A stretch of DNA of 64,000 bases, from NCBI RefSeq assembly GCF_001570565.1, contig NZ_BBXE01000031.1:1-64000 (forward strand), given 5' to 3'. Each line of letters starts with the position of its first letter. Positions within the stretch are counted from its first letter, which is position 1. The position numbers were made by a program, and so were the translations under genes. The stretch is from Herbidospora yilanensis (GTDB taxonomy: Bacteria > Actinomycetota > Actinomycetes > Streptosporangiales > Streptosporangiaceae). The notes under the pieces are model-generated. The model was not told the DNA's origin and did no database searches. It saw only the letters and a list, made by a program, of their open reading frames with translations. Positions 12,575 to 22,040 of this stretch are shown piece after piece.

Positions 12575-13441
12575 ATGCGACCGGGGACCTCGACCCTCCT
12601 CGTGCTGGCCTTTCTGACCGCCGCCTGCAGCGGTCCGGCGGGGGTCGCGGGCGTCAGCACCCATCCACCCGCCCCGCCCAGGACGGGCACGCCGCTCGAC
12701 GACGGGACCTCGACGCCCGAGCCGGCGTTCATCTCGGCGGCGGTGCCGCCCACGGGCGACGAGCCGGTGCTGCTGCCGCCGCCGAAGTTGTCGAAGTTCG
12801 AGTACACCTTCCCCGTGAAGGGGTGCCGGGTCTCCTACGCGCGCAAGCTGCTCGTGCTGCCCAAGACGACGATCTGGGCCGAGAAGGGGTGCGCGTTCGT
12901 GGCGCCCGTCTCCGGCACGGTCCGCGAGGTGAACGTGCAGAACCGGTGGGTGCCCTCGACCGACCGGGGAGGCGACCGCGAGGGGCGTTACGTCACGCTG
13001 CTGGGCGACGACGGCGTGCTCTACCTGGGCGGGCATCTCGACACCGTGGCCGAGGGGATCGTGCCGGGGCGGAAGGTGAAGGCGGGGCAGCCGCTCGGGA
13101 CGGTCGGGAACACCGGCAACGCCCGCGACACCGCCAGCAACCTCTACTTCGCGGTGACCTGGAAGACCGACGCCAACGAGTGGTGGATCAGGCGCGGCAT
13201 GGTCGAGCCGTGGGACTACCTCGACGCCTGGCGCAACGGCAACCGCACCTACTCGCCGGCGCAGGAGATGAAGGAGGTCCGGAAGAAGACCGGGCCGCTT
13301 CCCGCCTGCTCGGTCGCCTGCTCGTCCAAGCCCGAGGTGAAGGGCGTCGAACGGCCGCAGCGGCCGACGCCGACCCGCAAGCCCGTGCAGCCCGTCGAGG
13401 TGGGGCCGCTGGGCGTCGAGGTGCCCGGCGTGGGTGACTAG
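12575..13441 (+). CDS. M23-fold lipoprotein with degenerate zinc site
   Basis: This 288-residue lipoprotein has signal sequence MRPGTSTLLVLAFLTAAC (lipobox LTAAC). The core (about 90-225) follows the LytM/M23 beta-sheet pattern: FPVKG, then APVSGTVREV, GGHLDTV, and GQPLGTVGNTGNA. The zinc ligands of active M23 peptidases are absent: no His/Asp pair follows FPVKG, and the final HxH is NLY in SNLYFAV. It is therefore probably a non-catalytic peptidoglycan-binding or amidase-activating protein, like EnvC/NlpD-type factors. The tail is Pro-rich. It ends 9 bp before dnaG. Confidence 0.8.
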   Translation: MRPGTSTLLVLAFLTAACSGPAGVAGVSTHPPAPPRTGTPLDDGTSTPEPAFISAAVPPTGDEPVLLPPPKLSKFEYTFPVKGCRVSYARKLLVLPKTTIWAEKGCAFVAPVSGTVREVNVQNRWVPSTDRGGDREGRYVTLLGDDGVLYLGGHLDTVAEGIVPGRKVKAGQPLGTVGNTGNARDTASNLYFAVTWKTDANEWWIRRGMVEPWDYLDAWRNGNRTYSPAQEMKEVRKKTGPLPACSVACSSKPEVKGVERPQRPTPTRKPVQPVEVGPLGVEVPGVGD

Positions 13442-13444
13442 ACT
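13439..13444 (+). promoter_or_regulatory. Candidate -10 for a leaderless dnaG transcript
   Basis: TAGACT at 13439-13444 overlaps the stop codon of the upstream lipoprotein gene and is followed by exactly 6 nt and the dnaG GTG. This spacing fits the leaderless actinobacterial promoter pattern; dnaG has no ribosome site. Confidence 0.5.
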
Positions 13445-13450
13445 CACGGC

Positions 13451-15286
13451 GTGGCAGGCCGGATCAGCGATGACGACATCGCCCTCGTCAGGGAACGTTC
13501 CCCGATCGCCGACGTGATCGGCGAATACGTCCAGCTCCGCAACGCCGGAGGCGGCAATCTCAAGGGCCTGTGCCCGTTCCACGACGAGAAGTCGCCCTCG
13601 TTCAACGTGACCCCCGCGCGGGGGATGTACTACTGCTTCGGCTGCTCCGAGGGCGGCGACGTCATCTCCTTCCTCCAGAAGATCGACGCGCTGACCTTCG
13701 CCGAGTCGGTCGAGCGGCTGGCGGGGCGGGCGGGCGTCCAGCTCCGCTACGAGCAGGGCGGCTACGTGCCGGGCCGGCAGCAGGGGGAGCGGTCGCGGCT
13801 GATCGAGGCCCACCGGGCCGCCGCCGAGTTCTACGTCTCCAACCTGATCTCGCCCGAGGCCGCGGTCGCCCGGCGGTTCCTGTCGGAGCGCGGGTTCGAG
13901 CGGGCCGACGCCGACCACTTCGGGGTGGGATACGCCCCCAACGAGTGGGAGGCGCTGTCGCGCCACCTGATGGGGCGCGGGTTCAGCGTCCAGGAGCTGA
14001 TCAAGGGCGGGCTGGCGCGGGAGGGCCGCCGGGGGCCGATCGACCGGTTCCGGGGCCGGCTGATCTGGCCGATCCGCGACATCACCGGCGACGTCATCGG
14101 CTTCGGCGCCCGCAAGCTCATCGAGGCCGACGACGGCCCGAAATACCTGAACACCCCCGAGAGCCCGATCTACCACAAGAGCTCCGTGCTCTACGGCATC
14201 GACCTGGCCAAACGCGAGATCTCCAAGCGGTCGCAGGCGGTCGTGGTCGAGGGCTACACCGACGTGATGGCCCTCCACCTGGCCGGGGTGCCGACCGCCG
14301 TGGCGACCTGCGGCACCGCCTTCGGCGAAGACCACATCAAGGTGCTGCGCCGCATCCTGTTCGACCAGGGGCAGGGCGAGGTCATCTTCACCTTCGACGG
14401 CGACTCGGCCGGGCAGAAGGCCGCCCTGCGGGCCTTCCAGGACGAGCAGAAGTTCGTCACCCAGACCTTCGTGGCCGTGCAGCCCGACGGGCTCGACCCC
14501 TGCGACCTGCGGGTCCAGAAGGGCGACGCGGCCGTCCGCGACCTGGTGGCCAGCCGCGAGCCGCTGTTCGCCTTCGCCATCCGCAGCGTCATCGGCCGCT
14601 ACGACACCAGCACCAACGAGGGCCGCCTGTCGGCGCTCGACGCCGCCGCCCCCGTGGTCGCCTCGATCAAGGACAAGGCCCTGCGCCACATGTACGCCGT
14701 CGACCTCGACCGCTGGCTCGGCTTCATGAACGAGCGCCTGGTCGTCGAGCGGGTCACCGAGATCGCCGCCCGGCCGGCCGAGGCCCGGCCGGAGAAGAAG
14801 CCCGCCCAGGCCCCGCTCGACCCGCACCAGCGCTACGAGTTCGAGGCGCTGCAACTGGCGGTCCAGCGGCCGGCGCTGCTGGGCCCCGAGTTCGACGTCC
14901 TGGGCGCCGCGGCCTTCACCCGCGCGGAACACGCCGCCCTCTACGAGCTGATCGTCTCCTGCGGCGGCACGGCGGCCGGCGGCGCCGGCGGGCGGGAATG
15001 GGTCGAACGGCTGCTCGCGGGAGCCTCCGACGAACTCAGGCCGTTGGTGACCCGTCTTGCGGTCGACCCGCTGAGAGTGGAGACGAACGGCGAGGAGCGC
15101 CATGGCGTCGGGCTGCTCGCCCGGCTCCAGGAGGTCACGGTGAGTCGTCAGCTCGACGCCCTGAAGTCCCGGATGCAGCGCCTGAACCCCGTCGACGAAG
15201 CTCAGGACTACAACCGGATGTTCGGCGAACTGGCCGCGCTCGAAGCACAGCGACGCATGTTGCGAGAACGTCTGGCCGGGGCGTGA
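13451..15286 (+). CDS. dnaG: DNA primase DnaG
   Basis: This 611-residue primase synthesises RNA primers for replication. The CHC2 zinc finger (CPFHDEKSPSF...YYCFGCSEGGD) is at about 40-65. The primase core follows (FRGRLIWPIRDITGDVIGFGARKL), then the TOPRIM metal site with VVVEGYTDVMALHLAG and FTFDGDSAGQKAA. The C-terminal DnaB-interaction region is less conserved. The GTG at 13451 gives the usual N-terminus (ISDDDIALVRERSPIADVIGEY). It is followed by a principal-type sigma factor gene, the classic dnaG-rpoD order. Confidence 0.96.
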   Translation: MAGRISDDDIALVRERSPIADVIGEYVQLRNAGGGNLKGLCPFHDEKSPSFNVTPARGMYYCFGCSEGGDVISFLQKIDALTFAESVERLAGRAGVQLRYEQGGYVPGRQQGERSRLIEAHRAAAEFYVSNLISPEAAVARRFLSERGFERADADHFGVGYAPNEWEALSRHLMGRGFSVQELIKGGLAREGRRGPIDRFRGRLIWPIRDITGDVIGFGARKLIEADDGPKYLNTPESPIYHKSSVLYGIDLAKREISKRSQAVVVEGYTDVMALHLAGVPTAVATCGTAFGEDHIKVLRRILFDQGQGEVIFTFDGDSAGQKAALRAFQDEQKFVTQTFVAVQPDGLDPCDLRVQKGDAAVRDLVASREPLFAFAIRSVIGRYDTSTNEGRLSALDAAAPVVASIKDKALRHMYAVDLDRWLGFMNERLVVERVTEIAARPAEARPEKKPAQAPLDPHQRYEFEALQLAVQRPALLGPEFDVLGAAAFTRAEHAALYELIVSCGGTAAGGAGGREWVERLLAGASDELRPLVTRLAVDPLRVETNGEERHGVGLLARLQEVTVSRQLDALKSRMQRLNPVDEAQDYNRMFGELAALEAQRRMLRERLAGA

Positions 15287-15419
15287 ATATCAATTCCTTT
15301 CCGCCCCTCACAGAGGCGAAACACGGGTTTGATATCGATTCGGTAATGACGCGGATCTAACCTTCGGTGACAAAAATAGGCCTGCCGTTTTGTTGTGGTT
15401 ATACCGCAGACTGTGTTCC

Positions 15420-16571
<1,152 letters not shown>

Positions 16572-16583
16572 CCGTCATCGGAA

Positions 16584-16617
16584 ACGGCCCGTGCCCCGCA
16601 CCCGGGGCACGGGCCGT
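16584..16617 (+). terminator. Rho-independent-type hairpin after the sigma factor gene
   Basis: ACGGCCCGTGCCCCG (16584-16598) pairs perfectly with CGGGGCACGGGCCGT (16603-16617) around a 4-nt loop, a 15-bp stem 12 nt after the stop. There is no U-tract, as is usual for actinobacterial hairpin terminators. Confidence 0.85.
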
Positions 16618-16637
16618 CCGCTTGTAGATTCCCAGGT

Positions 16638-17108
16638 ATGCCTCTGTTCGGGAACCGCCTGCCCGCCGACGTCCGCGCCCGCCTCGCGGGGGAGCGGGTG
16701 CTGAGTTTCGCCCCCACGCCGACCGGCGGCTACGCCGTCGCGACGTTCGTGGCGCTGCACCTTCCCGGCGGGGAACGGGTGCCCTGGCACACCGTCGACA
16801 AGGCCTCCTGGGACGAAACCGGGATGAACATCACAACTGTTACGGGCGGCGTTTATCGGGTGGATATCGAGGAGCCCGGCTTCTTGCCGGAAACCATCCG
16901 GGAAAGGGTGCAGAACTCCATCGTCGCCAACCGCTATGTGAAACTCACCACAAACGCGGGCGTGCGCTTCATCGCCCGGCGGCTCGCCGGAACCGACACC
17001 ATCGAATGGGAACTGGCGTTCGACGACGGACTCGACGGCGGCGATCCCGGCGTGCTGGCCGCGGCGGAGCAGGCGTTGGAGCAGGTCCGCAGAAGCCTGG
17101 GTGTCTGA
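16638..17108 (+). CDS. Conserved hypothetical protein
   Basis: This 156-residue soluble protein has no signal peptide and no motif I can assign. It begins MPLFGNRLPADVRARLAGER and continues with beta-rich segments (VLSFAPTPTGGYAVATFVAL, VYRVDIEEPGF). It looks like a small beta-sheet domain with a C-terminal helix (AAAEQALEQVRRSL). TAGATT lies 7 nt before the ATG, suggesting a leaderless start. Hairpin terminators bracket it at 16584-16617 and 17116-17153, so it is a single-gene unit. Confidence 0.7.
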   Translation: MPLFGNRLPADVRARLAGERVLSFAPTPTGGYAVATFVALHLPGGERVPWHTVDKASWDETGMNITTVTGGVYRVDIEEPGFLPETIRERVQNSIVANRYVKLTTNAGVRFIARRLAGTDTIEWELAFDDGLDGGDPGVLAAAEQALEQVRRSLGV

Positions 17109-17115
17109 CCATGAC

Positions 17116-17153
17116 AGAAGGCCCGTCTCCCTCGTACGGGAGACGGGCCTTCT
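17116..17153. terminator. Bidirectional hairpin terminator
   Basis: AGAAGGCCCGTCTCCC (17116-17131) pairs with GGGAGACGGGCCTTCT (17138-17153), a perfect 16-bp stem with a 6-nt loop. It lies between convergent genes ending at 17108 and 17165 and can serve both. Confidence 0.88.
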
Positions 17154-17164
17154 CCGTCTCTTCG

Positions 17165-17446
17165 TCAGGTGATCCGGTTGACCTCTGGGTCCGGCCAGCC
17201 TGTCGGGCCGGCTGTGGTCTCCCCGTCCCAGGCGTCATCCTTACGCAGGAACGGGACCCTGTCCTTGGCCGCCACGGTCATCTTCGACACGCGGGCCCCC
17301 ACCAGCCCGGCCGCCTCCTGCACGGCGGGGCTGTCGGACACCCTCTTCGTGGCCCGCACGATCTGCTCGTAGCGCTCACGCCCGGCGCGGGTGCCCAGGA
17401 CGTATCCAAGACCCAGCCCGGCGGCGAACATCACCTTGTACCGCAT
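17165..17446 (-). CDS. Small YtxH-like membrane-associated protein
   Basis: This 93-residue protein has an N-terminal hydrophobic helix with the Gly-rich pattern MRYKVMFAAGLGLGYVLGTR. It continues with the basic AGRERYEQIVRATKRV seen in many actinobacterial YtxH-domain-like proteins, then a charged tail. The function is unknown; it is probably membrane-anchored with a helical cytoplasmic part. The ATG at 17446 follows GGAGGTGGAAG, an excellent ribosome site, which rules out the longer frame upstream. Confidence 0.75.
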   Translation of the reverse strand: MRYKVMFAAGLGLGYVLGTRAGRERYEQIVRATKRVSDSPAVQEAAGLVGARVSKMTVAAKDRVPFLRKDDAWDGETTAGPTGWPDPEVNRIT

Positions 17447-17614
17447 CTTCCACCTCCGCGCTTCGCTACTCCGGCCCCTACCCAATGGGTGTGCATCTAT
17501 CCAAACCGGGCTCCGCCAAAGGGCGCGCCAATGGATGTGACAGAGCACCCCCCGAGTGCGCTAATCTAGTTCCGCGCCGCAAGGAAAGCCGCAAGGCAGC
17601 GGAGCACCGCACGA

Positions 17615-17687
17615 TCCCGTGTAGCTCAATCGGCAGAGCAGCCGGCTGTTAACCGGCAGGTTATAGGTTCGAGTCCTATCGCGGGAG
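17615..17687 (+). tRNA. tRNA-Asn (GTT)
   Basis: A 73-nt cloverleaf: acceptor TCCCGTG/CGCGGGA (one G-U pair), D arm GCTC...GAGC, anticodon arm GCCGG-CTGTTAA-CCGGC with anticodon GTT, variable loop AGGTT, T arm ATAGG-TTCGAGT-CCTAT, discriminator G. CCA is not encoded directly after the discriminator. A strong terminator follows 5 nt later. Confidence 0.95.
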
Positions 17688-17692
17688 CTGCC

Positions 17693-17728
17693 AGAAGCCC
17701 CGGTCTGAGAGATCAGACCGGGGCTTCT
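17693..17728 (+). terminator. Terminator after tRNA-Asn
   Basis: AGAAGCCCCGGTCTGA (17693-17708) pairs with TCAGACCGGGGCTTCT (17713-17728), a perfect 16-bp stem with a GAGA loop, immediately downstream of the tRNA. Confidence 0.88.
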
Positions 17729-17945
17729 TCGTGTGCGCGCCCACCCCGGTCCCCTGACGCTCTGTGGCGATGGATGCACAGAAATAGATGACAAATCCGG
17801 TGCAAGCGCAGAAAATGTGATCCGCGCCCGGAGGCGTGGTCGCCGCGGACCAAACTACGCACCGGCGGTGGGGAGAGGGCCACCGCCACGAGGGTCGTCG
17901 TCGCCGCCCGGAACGGCCATCGGCGATCCGCGAGGGGAATTCGCG

Positions 17946-19058
17946 ATGCGGACGTGGTGGAAGAGAACCGACGAGGCGAGAAGCGGTGAGGAGGTCGACT
18001 GGCGGGAGGCGGAGGAATTCGTCCGGCTGCACCAGGCCGAGGTGCCCTCGGCCGGGCCGGTGGAGGAACGGCTGCGGGAGATCGCGGCCGAGATCGAGCA
18101 GACCGGCACCTACACCCACACGCTCGACGAACTGACATTCGGCGCGCGGGTGGCCTGGCGTAACAGCGGCCGGTGCATCGGGCGGCTCTACTGGCAGTCG
18201 CTGCGCGTCCGCGACCGGCGCGGGGTCGACACGGCCGACGCGATCGCCGACGAGTGCGTCGCCCACCTGCGTGAGGCGACCAACGGCGGCCGCATCCGGC
18301 CGACGATCACCGTGTTCGCCCCCGACCGTCCCGGCCAGCGCGCCGCCCGGATCCGCAACGACCAGCTCATCCGGTACGCCGGATACGAGCGCGACGGCGA
18401 GATCGTGGGCGATCCGTCGCATCTGGGGCTGACGCGGGAGGCCCTGGCGCTCGGGTGGGAGGGGCGTGGCGGCCGGTTCGACGTGCTGCCGCTGCTGATC
18501 GACGTGAAGGACCGCGTGGAGATGCGCGAGCTGCCGCCGGACGTGATCCTGGAGGTGCCGATCACCCATCCCCACTACCCGTGGTTCGGGGAGCTGGGGC
18601 TGCGCTGGCACGCCGTCCCGGCGATCTCCGGCATGTGCCTGGAGATCGGCGGCGTCCGCTACCCGGCGGCGCCGTTCAACGGGTGGTACATGGGGACCGA
18701 GATCGGCGCCCGCAACCTCGCCGACACCGGCCGCTACGACCAGCTCCCGGTGATCGCCCGGCGGCTCGGCATGGACACCTCCAGCGACCGCACCCTGTGG
18801 CGCGACCACACGCTCGTCGAGCTCAACGTGGCCGTGCTGCACTCCTTCGCCGAGGCCGGGGTGACCATGACCGACCACCACACCGAGGCGAAGCGGTTCA
18901 TGACCCACCTGGAGAAGGAGGAGCGCTCGGGCCGGGTCTGCCCGGCCGACTGGTCGTGGATCGTCCCGCCGCTGTCGGGGGCGCTGACGCCGGTGTTCCA
19001 CCGCTACTACGACGACGTGGCGCTGCGGCCGTCCTTCACCCACCACCGGGAGCTGTAG
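17946..19058 (+). CDS. nos: Nitric oxide synthase oxygenase
   Basis: This 370-residue bacterial NOS oxygenase domain makes NO and citrulline from arginine using borrowed reductase partners. The haem-thiolate Cys77 lies in ARVAWRNSGRCIGRLYW. The substrate region has NGWYMGTEIGARNLAD, whose Glu binds arginine. The pterin/dimer end has DWSWIVPPLSGALTPVFHRYY. There is no flavin reductase domain, as usual for bNOS. The ATG at 17946 has GAGGGG 8 nt upstream. No thaxtomin-type NRPS or P450 gene adjoins it. The next gene begins 13 bp later, so cotranscription with the enoyl-CoA hydratase is possible. Confidence 0.95.
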   Translation: MRTWWKRTDEARSGEEVDWREAEEFVRLHQAEVPSAGPVEERLREIAAEIEQTGTYTHTLDELTFGARVAWRNSGRCIGRLYWQSLRVRDRRGVDTADAIADECVAHLREATNGGRIRPTITVFAPDRPGQRAARIRNDQLIRYAGYERDGEIVGDPSHLGLTREALALGWEGRGGRFDVLPLLIDVKDRVEMRELPPDVILEVPITHPHYPWFGELGLRWHAVPAISGMCLEIGGVRYPAAPFNGWYMGTEIGARNLADTGRYDQLPVIARRLGMDTSSDRTLWRDHTLVELNVAVLHSFAEAGVTMTDHHTEAKRFMTHLEKEERSGRVCPADWSWIVPPLSGALTPVFHRYYDDVALRPSFTHHREL

Positions 19059-19071
19059 TAGAACAATATTC

Positions 19072-19851
19072 GTGAGTGACTTGGTGCTGAGCGACCTCGC
19101 CGACGGCGTCCTGACGCTGACCTTCAACCGCCCCGAGCGGCTCAACGCCTGGACCGAGGCGCTCGGCACCCGCTACTTCGACCTGCTCACCCAGGCCGAG
19201 GCCGACCCGGCGGTGCGGGTGATCGTGGTGACGGGGGCCGGGAAGGGCTTCTGCGCCGGGGCCGACTTCCAGACGCTCACGGCCCTCCGGGAGGGCACGC
19301 TCGAACGGGCCGCCGACACCCGGCCGAACACCCTGCCCACGACGATCGGGAAGCCGGTCATCGCGGCCGTGAACGGGGCGTGCGCCGGGCTGGGCATGGT
19401 GCACGCCCTCGTCTGCGATCTGGTCTTCACGGCCGCCGAGGCGAAGTGGACGACCGCCTTCTCCCGGCGGGGCCTCATCGCCGAATACGGCCTCGCGTGG
19501 GTGCTGCCGAGACTCGTCGGCCAGGCCCGCGCCCTCGACCTGCTGCTGTCCGGCCGCACCTTCACGGGGGAGGAGGCGGCCGGCATGGGACTGGCGCTGC
19601 GCGCGGTGCCGGGCGAGGCGCTTCCCGGCGAGGTCGCCGCCTACGCCCGGGAGCTGGCCGTCATGAGCTCGCCCACCTCGATGGCGGTGATCAAGCAGCA
19701 GGTCTGGGGCGACTGGGACCTGACCCCGGACGCCTCCCGCACCAAGGCCGAGAAGCTGATGGCCGAGTCGTTCGGCCGGGCCGACTTCGCCGAGGGCGTG
19801 GCCAGCTTCCTGGAGAGACGCCCGCCGGAGTTCCCGCCGTTCAGTGGGTAG
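19072..19851 (+). CDS. Enoyl-CoA hydratase/isomerase family protein
   Basis: This 259-residue crotonase-fold protein has the N-terminal TLTFNRPERLNAW, the first oxyanion-hole segment GKGFCAGADFQTL and the second AAVNGACAGLGMVHAL. The catalytic region AEYGLAWVLPRLVG keeps a Glu in the position expected for hydratase activity. It likely acts in fatty acid or aromatic acyl-CoA catabolism; the substrate is not determinable. The start is GTG at 19072. It sits between nos and an alpha/beta hydrolase on one strand with short gaps (13 and 23 bp), a possible operon. Confidence 0.87.
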   Translation: MSDLVLSDLADGVLTLTFNRPERLNAWTEALGTRYFDLLTQAEADPAVRVIVVTGAGKGFCAGADFQTLTALREGTLERAADTRPNTLPTTIGKPVIAAVNGACAGLGMVHALVCDLVFTAAEAKWTTAFSRRGLIAEYGLAWVLPRLVGQARALDLLLSGRTFTGEEAAGMGLALRAVPGEALPGEVAAYARELAVMSSPTSMAVIKQQVWGDWDLTPDASRTKAEKLMAESFGRADFAEGVASFLERRPPEFPPFSG

Positions 19852-19874
19852 GGCCCGTGGTGAGGTGATGCGAA

Positions 19875-20759
19875 ATGGCGTTCCCGATCGTCACACGGAC
19901 CCTGCACCGTCACGTCGACATCGACGGCCTCCGGGTCTTCTACCGCGAATCCGCACCCGAGACCGGCCCGGCGCCCGTGCTGCTCCTGCTGCACGGCTTC
20001 CCGTCGGCCTCGCACCAATATCGCCGGCTCATCGACGCCCTCGGCGCCCACTACCGGCTGATCGCGCCCGACCTGCCGGGCTTCGGCCACAGCGACGTCC
20101 CGGTCGGCCCGCTGACCTTCGACCGGCTGGGCGAGGTCATGGCGGGCTTCGTCGAGCGGCTCCGCCTCGACGACTTCGTCATGTACGTCTTCGACTACGG
20201 CGCCCCGGTCGGCTTCCGCCTGGCCCTGCGTCACCCGGAACGGATCGCCGGCCTGGTGGTCCAGAACGGCAACGCCTACGAGGAGGGCCTCGGCGAGGCC
20301 ATGCGCGGCCTGGTCGCCCTGCGGCCCGGCCCCGAGGGGGAGAAGGCGGCCCGGGAGATGCTGACCCTCCCGGTCACCCGCAGGCAGTACGAGTCGGGCA
20401 CGGGCGACGTCCGGTCGGTGTCGCCGGACAGCTGGGTGCTCGACCAGTACTTCCTCGACCAGCCCGAACGGGCCCGGCCGCAACTCGACCTGCTGCTGAA
20501 CTACCACGCCAACCTCGGCCACTACCCGGAGTGGCAGGAGTGGCTCCGGACCCGCCGCCCGCCGACGCTGATCACCTGGGGGGCGAACGACATGTTCTTC
20601 CCCGAACCGGGCGCCCACGCCTACCTGCGCGACGTCCCGGACGCCGAGCTGCACGTCTACCCGACGGGCCACTTCGCCCTGGAGGAGTACCTGCCGGAGA
20701 TCGCCCCGCTGATCGCGAACTTCCTCGACCGCACGTGGAAGACGGTCAGCCCCAGGTGA
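19875..20759 (+). CDS. Alpha/beta hydrolase of the epoxide hydrolase/dehalogenase type
   Basis: This 294-residue protein has oxyanion motif HGFPSASHQYR (about 40-50). Its nucleophile is Asp107 in VFDYGAP rather than Ser, which points to epoxide hydrolase or haloalkane dehalogenase chemistry. The charge relay includes LITWGANDMFF (Asp) and TGHFALEE (His). The substrate is unknown. It is third in a same-strand run after nos and the enoyl-CoA hydratase. It ends 36 bp before the convergent EphN-type hydrolase gene. Confidence 0.85.
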   Translation: MAFPIVTRTLHRHVDIDGLRVFYRESAPETGPAPVLLLLHGFPSASHQYRRLIDALGAHYRLIAPDLPGFGHSDVPVGPLTFDRLGEVMAGFVERLRLDDFVMYVFDYGAPVGFRLALRHPERIAGLVVQNGNAYEEGLGEAMRGLVALRPGPEGEKAAREMLTLPVTRRQYESGTGDVRSVSPDSWVLDQYFLDQPERARPQLDLLLNYHANLGHYPEWQEWLRTRRPPTLITWGANDMFFPEPGAHAYLRDVPDAELHVYPTGHFALEEYLPEIAPLIANFLDRTWKTVSPR

Positions 20760-20795
20760 GCCGATCGAGGCGCCGGGAGAGCCGCGGCCTGCCGC

Positions 20796-21980
20796 TCACC
20801 GCGCGACGCGGAAGAACGCGCGCAGGTCGCCGACCAGCAGGCCGGGGGTCTCCATCGCCGGGAAGTGGCCGCCCCGGTCGAACTCCGACCAGTGGCCGAC
20901 CGTGTTCGCCGGGTCGGCGAGGGCGCGGATCGTCATGTCCGCCGCGAACACCGCGACGCCCTGCGGCGGGGCCGGCGCCGACGGCCACCCGGCCTGGTCG
21001 CCGTCCGACCCGGCCATCTCGCGGTAGGCGCGCATGCCGTCGTAGAGGATGTCGGCCGACGACGCGCCGGAACCGGTGAACCAGTACAGGCTCACGCCGG
21101 TGAGCAGCCGGTCGCGGTCCACCGCGTCCTCGGGCAACTCGGCGGCGGGGTCGGTCCACTCCTTGAACTTCTCCACGATCCAGGCCAACTGGCCGATCGG
21201 CGAGTCGTTCAGCCCGTACGCCGGCGTCCGGGGGCGGGTCGACTGCAGGTGCAGATAGCCGAGGCCGTCCTGCCGGAAGGTGTTGAACCGCCCGGCGCGG
21301 GCCCGGTCGGCGCCGGACAGGCCGTCGAGCTCGACGGGCGGGCCGAACGGGTAGGGCGCGGGGCCGTTGACGTGGGTGGCGACCACGCGGCCCGGGGCGG
21401 CCATGGGCAGCAGCGCGGTGACGCCGCCGCCGAGGTCGCCGCCCTGCGCGGCGAACCGCTCGTAGCCGAGACGGCTCATCAGCTCTCCGAACGCGGCGGC
21501 CACCCGGAACAGGTCGCCCCAGCCCGGTTCGTGCACCGGGGTGGAGAACCCGAAGCCGGGCAGCGACGGGATCACGACGTGGAAGGCGTCCGCCGGGTCG
21601 CCGCCGTGCGCGCGGGGATCGGTGAGCGGGCCGATCACGTCCAGGAAGTCGGCGAACGAGCCCGGCCAGCCGTGGCTGAGGATCAGCGGCAGCGCGCCGG
21701 GCTCGGGGGAGCGCACGTGCAGGAAGTGCACGTCCTGGCCGTCGATCGTGGTCACGAACTGCGGGTGCCCGTTCAGCGCCTTCTCCTGCGCACGCCAGTC
21801 GAAGCCGTCGGCCCAGTAGGCCGCCAGCTCCCTGAGGTAGTCCACCGGAACGCCGCGCTCCCAGCCGGCGCCGCCGATCTGCCGGGGCCAGCGGGCGCGG
21901 GTGAGGCGGTCGCGCAGGTCGTCCAGCTCGGTCTGCGGGATGTCGACGCGGAACGGGCGGATGTCGGTGTTGTCGTCCAT
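20796..21980 (-). CDS. Epoxide hydrolase with N-terminal EHN domain
   Basis: This 394-residue protein has the N-terminal epoxide hydrolase domain (about 6-110, [20 protein letters not shown]) followed by an alpha/beta hydrolase core. Oxyanion motif HGWPGS is at 103-108, the nucleophile is Asp182 in AQGGDLGGG, and the C-terminal His lies in [10 protein letters not shown]. It likely opens epoxides to diols, or acts on juvenile-hormone-like or aromatic epoxides. TAGATT lies 6 nt before its ATG (leaderless). A 29-bp palindrome upstream is shared with the divergent WYL regulator. Confidence 0.9.
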   Translation of the reverse strand: MDDNTDIRPFRVDIPQTELDDLRDRLTRARWPRQIGGAGWERGVPVDYLRELAAYWADGFDWRAQEKALNGHPQFVTTIDGQDVHFLHVRSPEPGALPLILSHGWPGSFADFLDVIGPLTDPRAHGGDPADAFHVVIPSLPGFGFSTPVHEPGWGDLFRVAAAFGELMSRLGYERFAAQGGDLGGGVTALLPMAAPGRVVATHVNGPAPYPFGPPVELDGLSGADRARAGRFNTFRQDGLGYLHLQSTRPRTPAYGLNDSPIGQLAWIVEKFKEWTDPAAELPEDAVDRDRLLTGVSLYWFTGSGASSADILYDGMRAYREMAGSDGDQAGWPSAPAPPQGVAVFAADMTIRALADPANTVGHWSEFDRGGHFPAMETPGLLVGDLRAFFRVAR

Positions 21981-21996
21981 GCCGGAAATCTATGGT

Positions 21997-22025
21997 CGAT
22001 ACCGGAACCTTCCGTTCCTGTATCG
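21997..22025. promoter_or_regulatory. Palindromic operator between epoxide hydrolase and WYL regulator
   Basis: CGATACCGGAAC (21997-22008) and GTTCCTGTATCG (22014-22025) are inverted with one mismatch around a 5-nt spacer. The site lies just upstream of the -10 candidates of both genes (TAGATT at 21987-21992 minus; CAGACT at 22029-22034 plus), so a bound regulator would cover both promoters. Confidence 0.7.
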
Positions 22026-22040
22026 CGGCAGACTTGCCTC

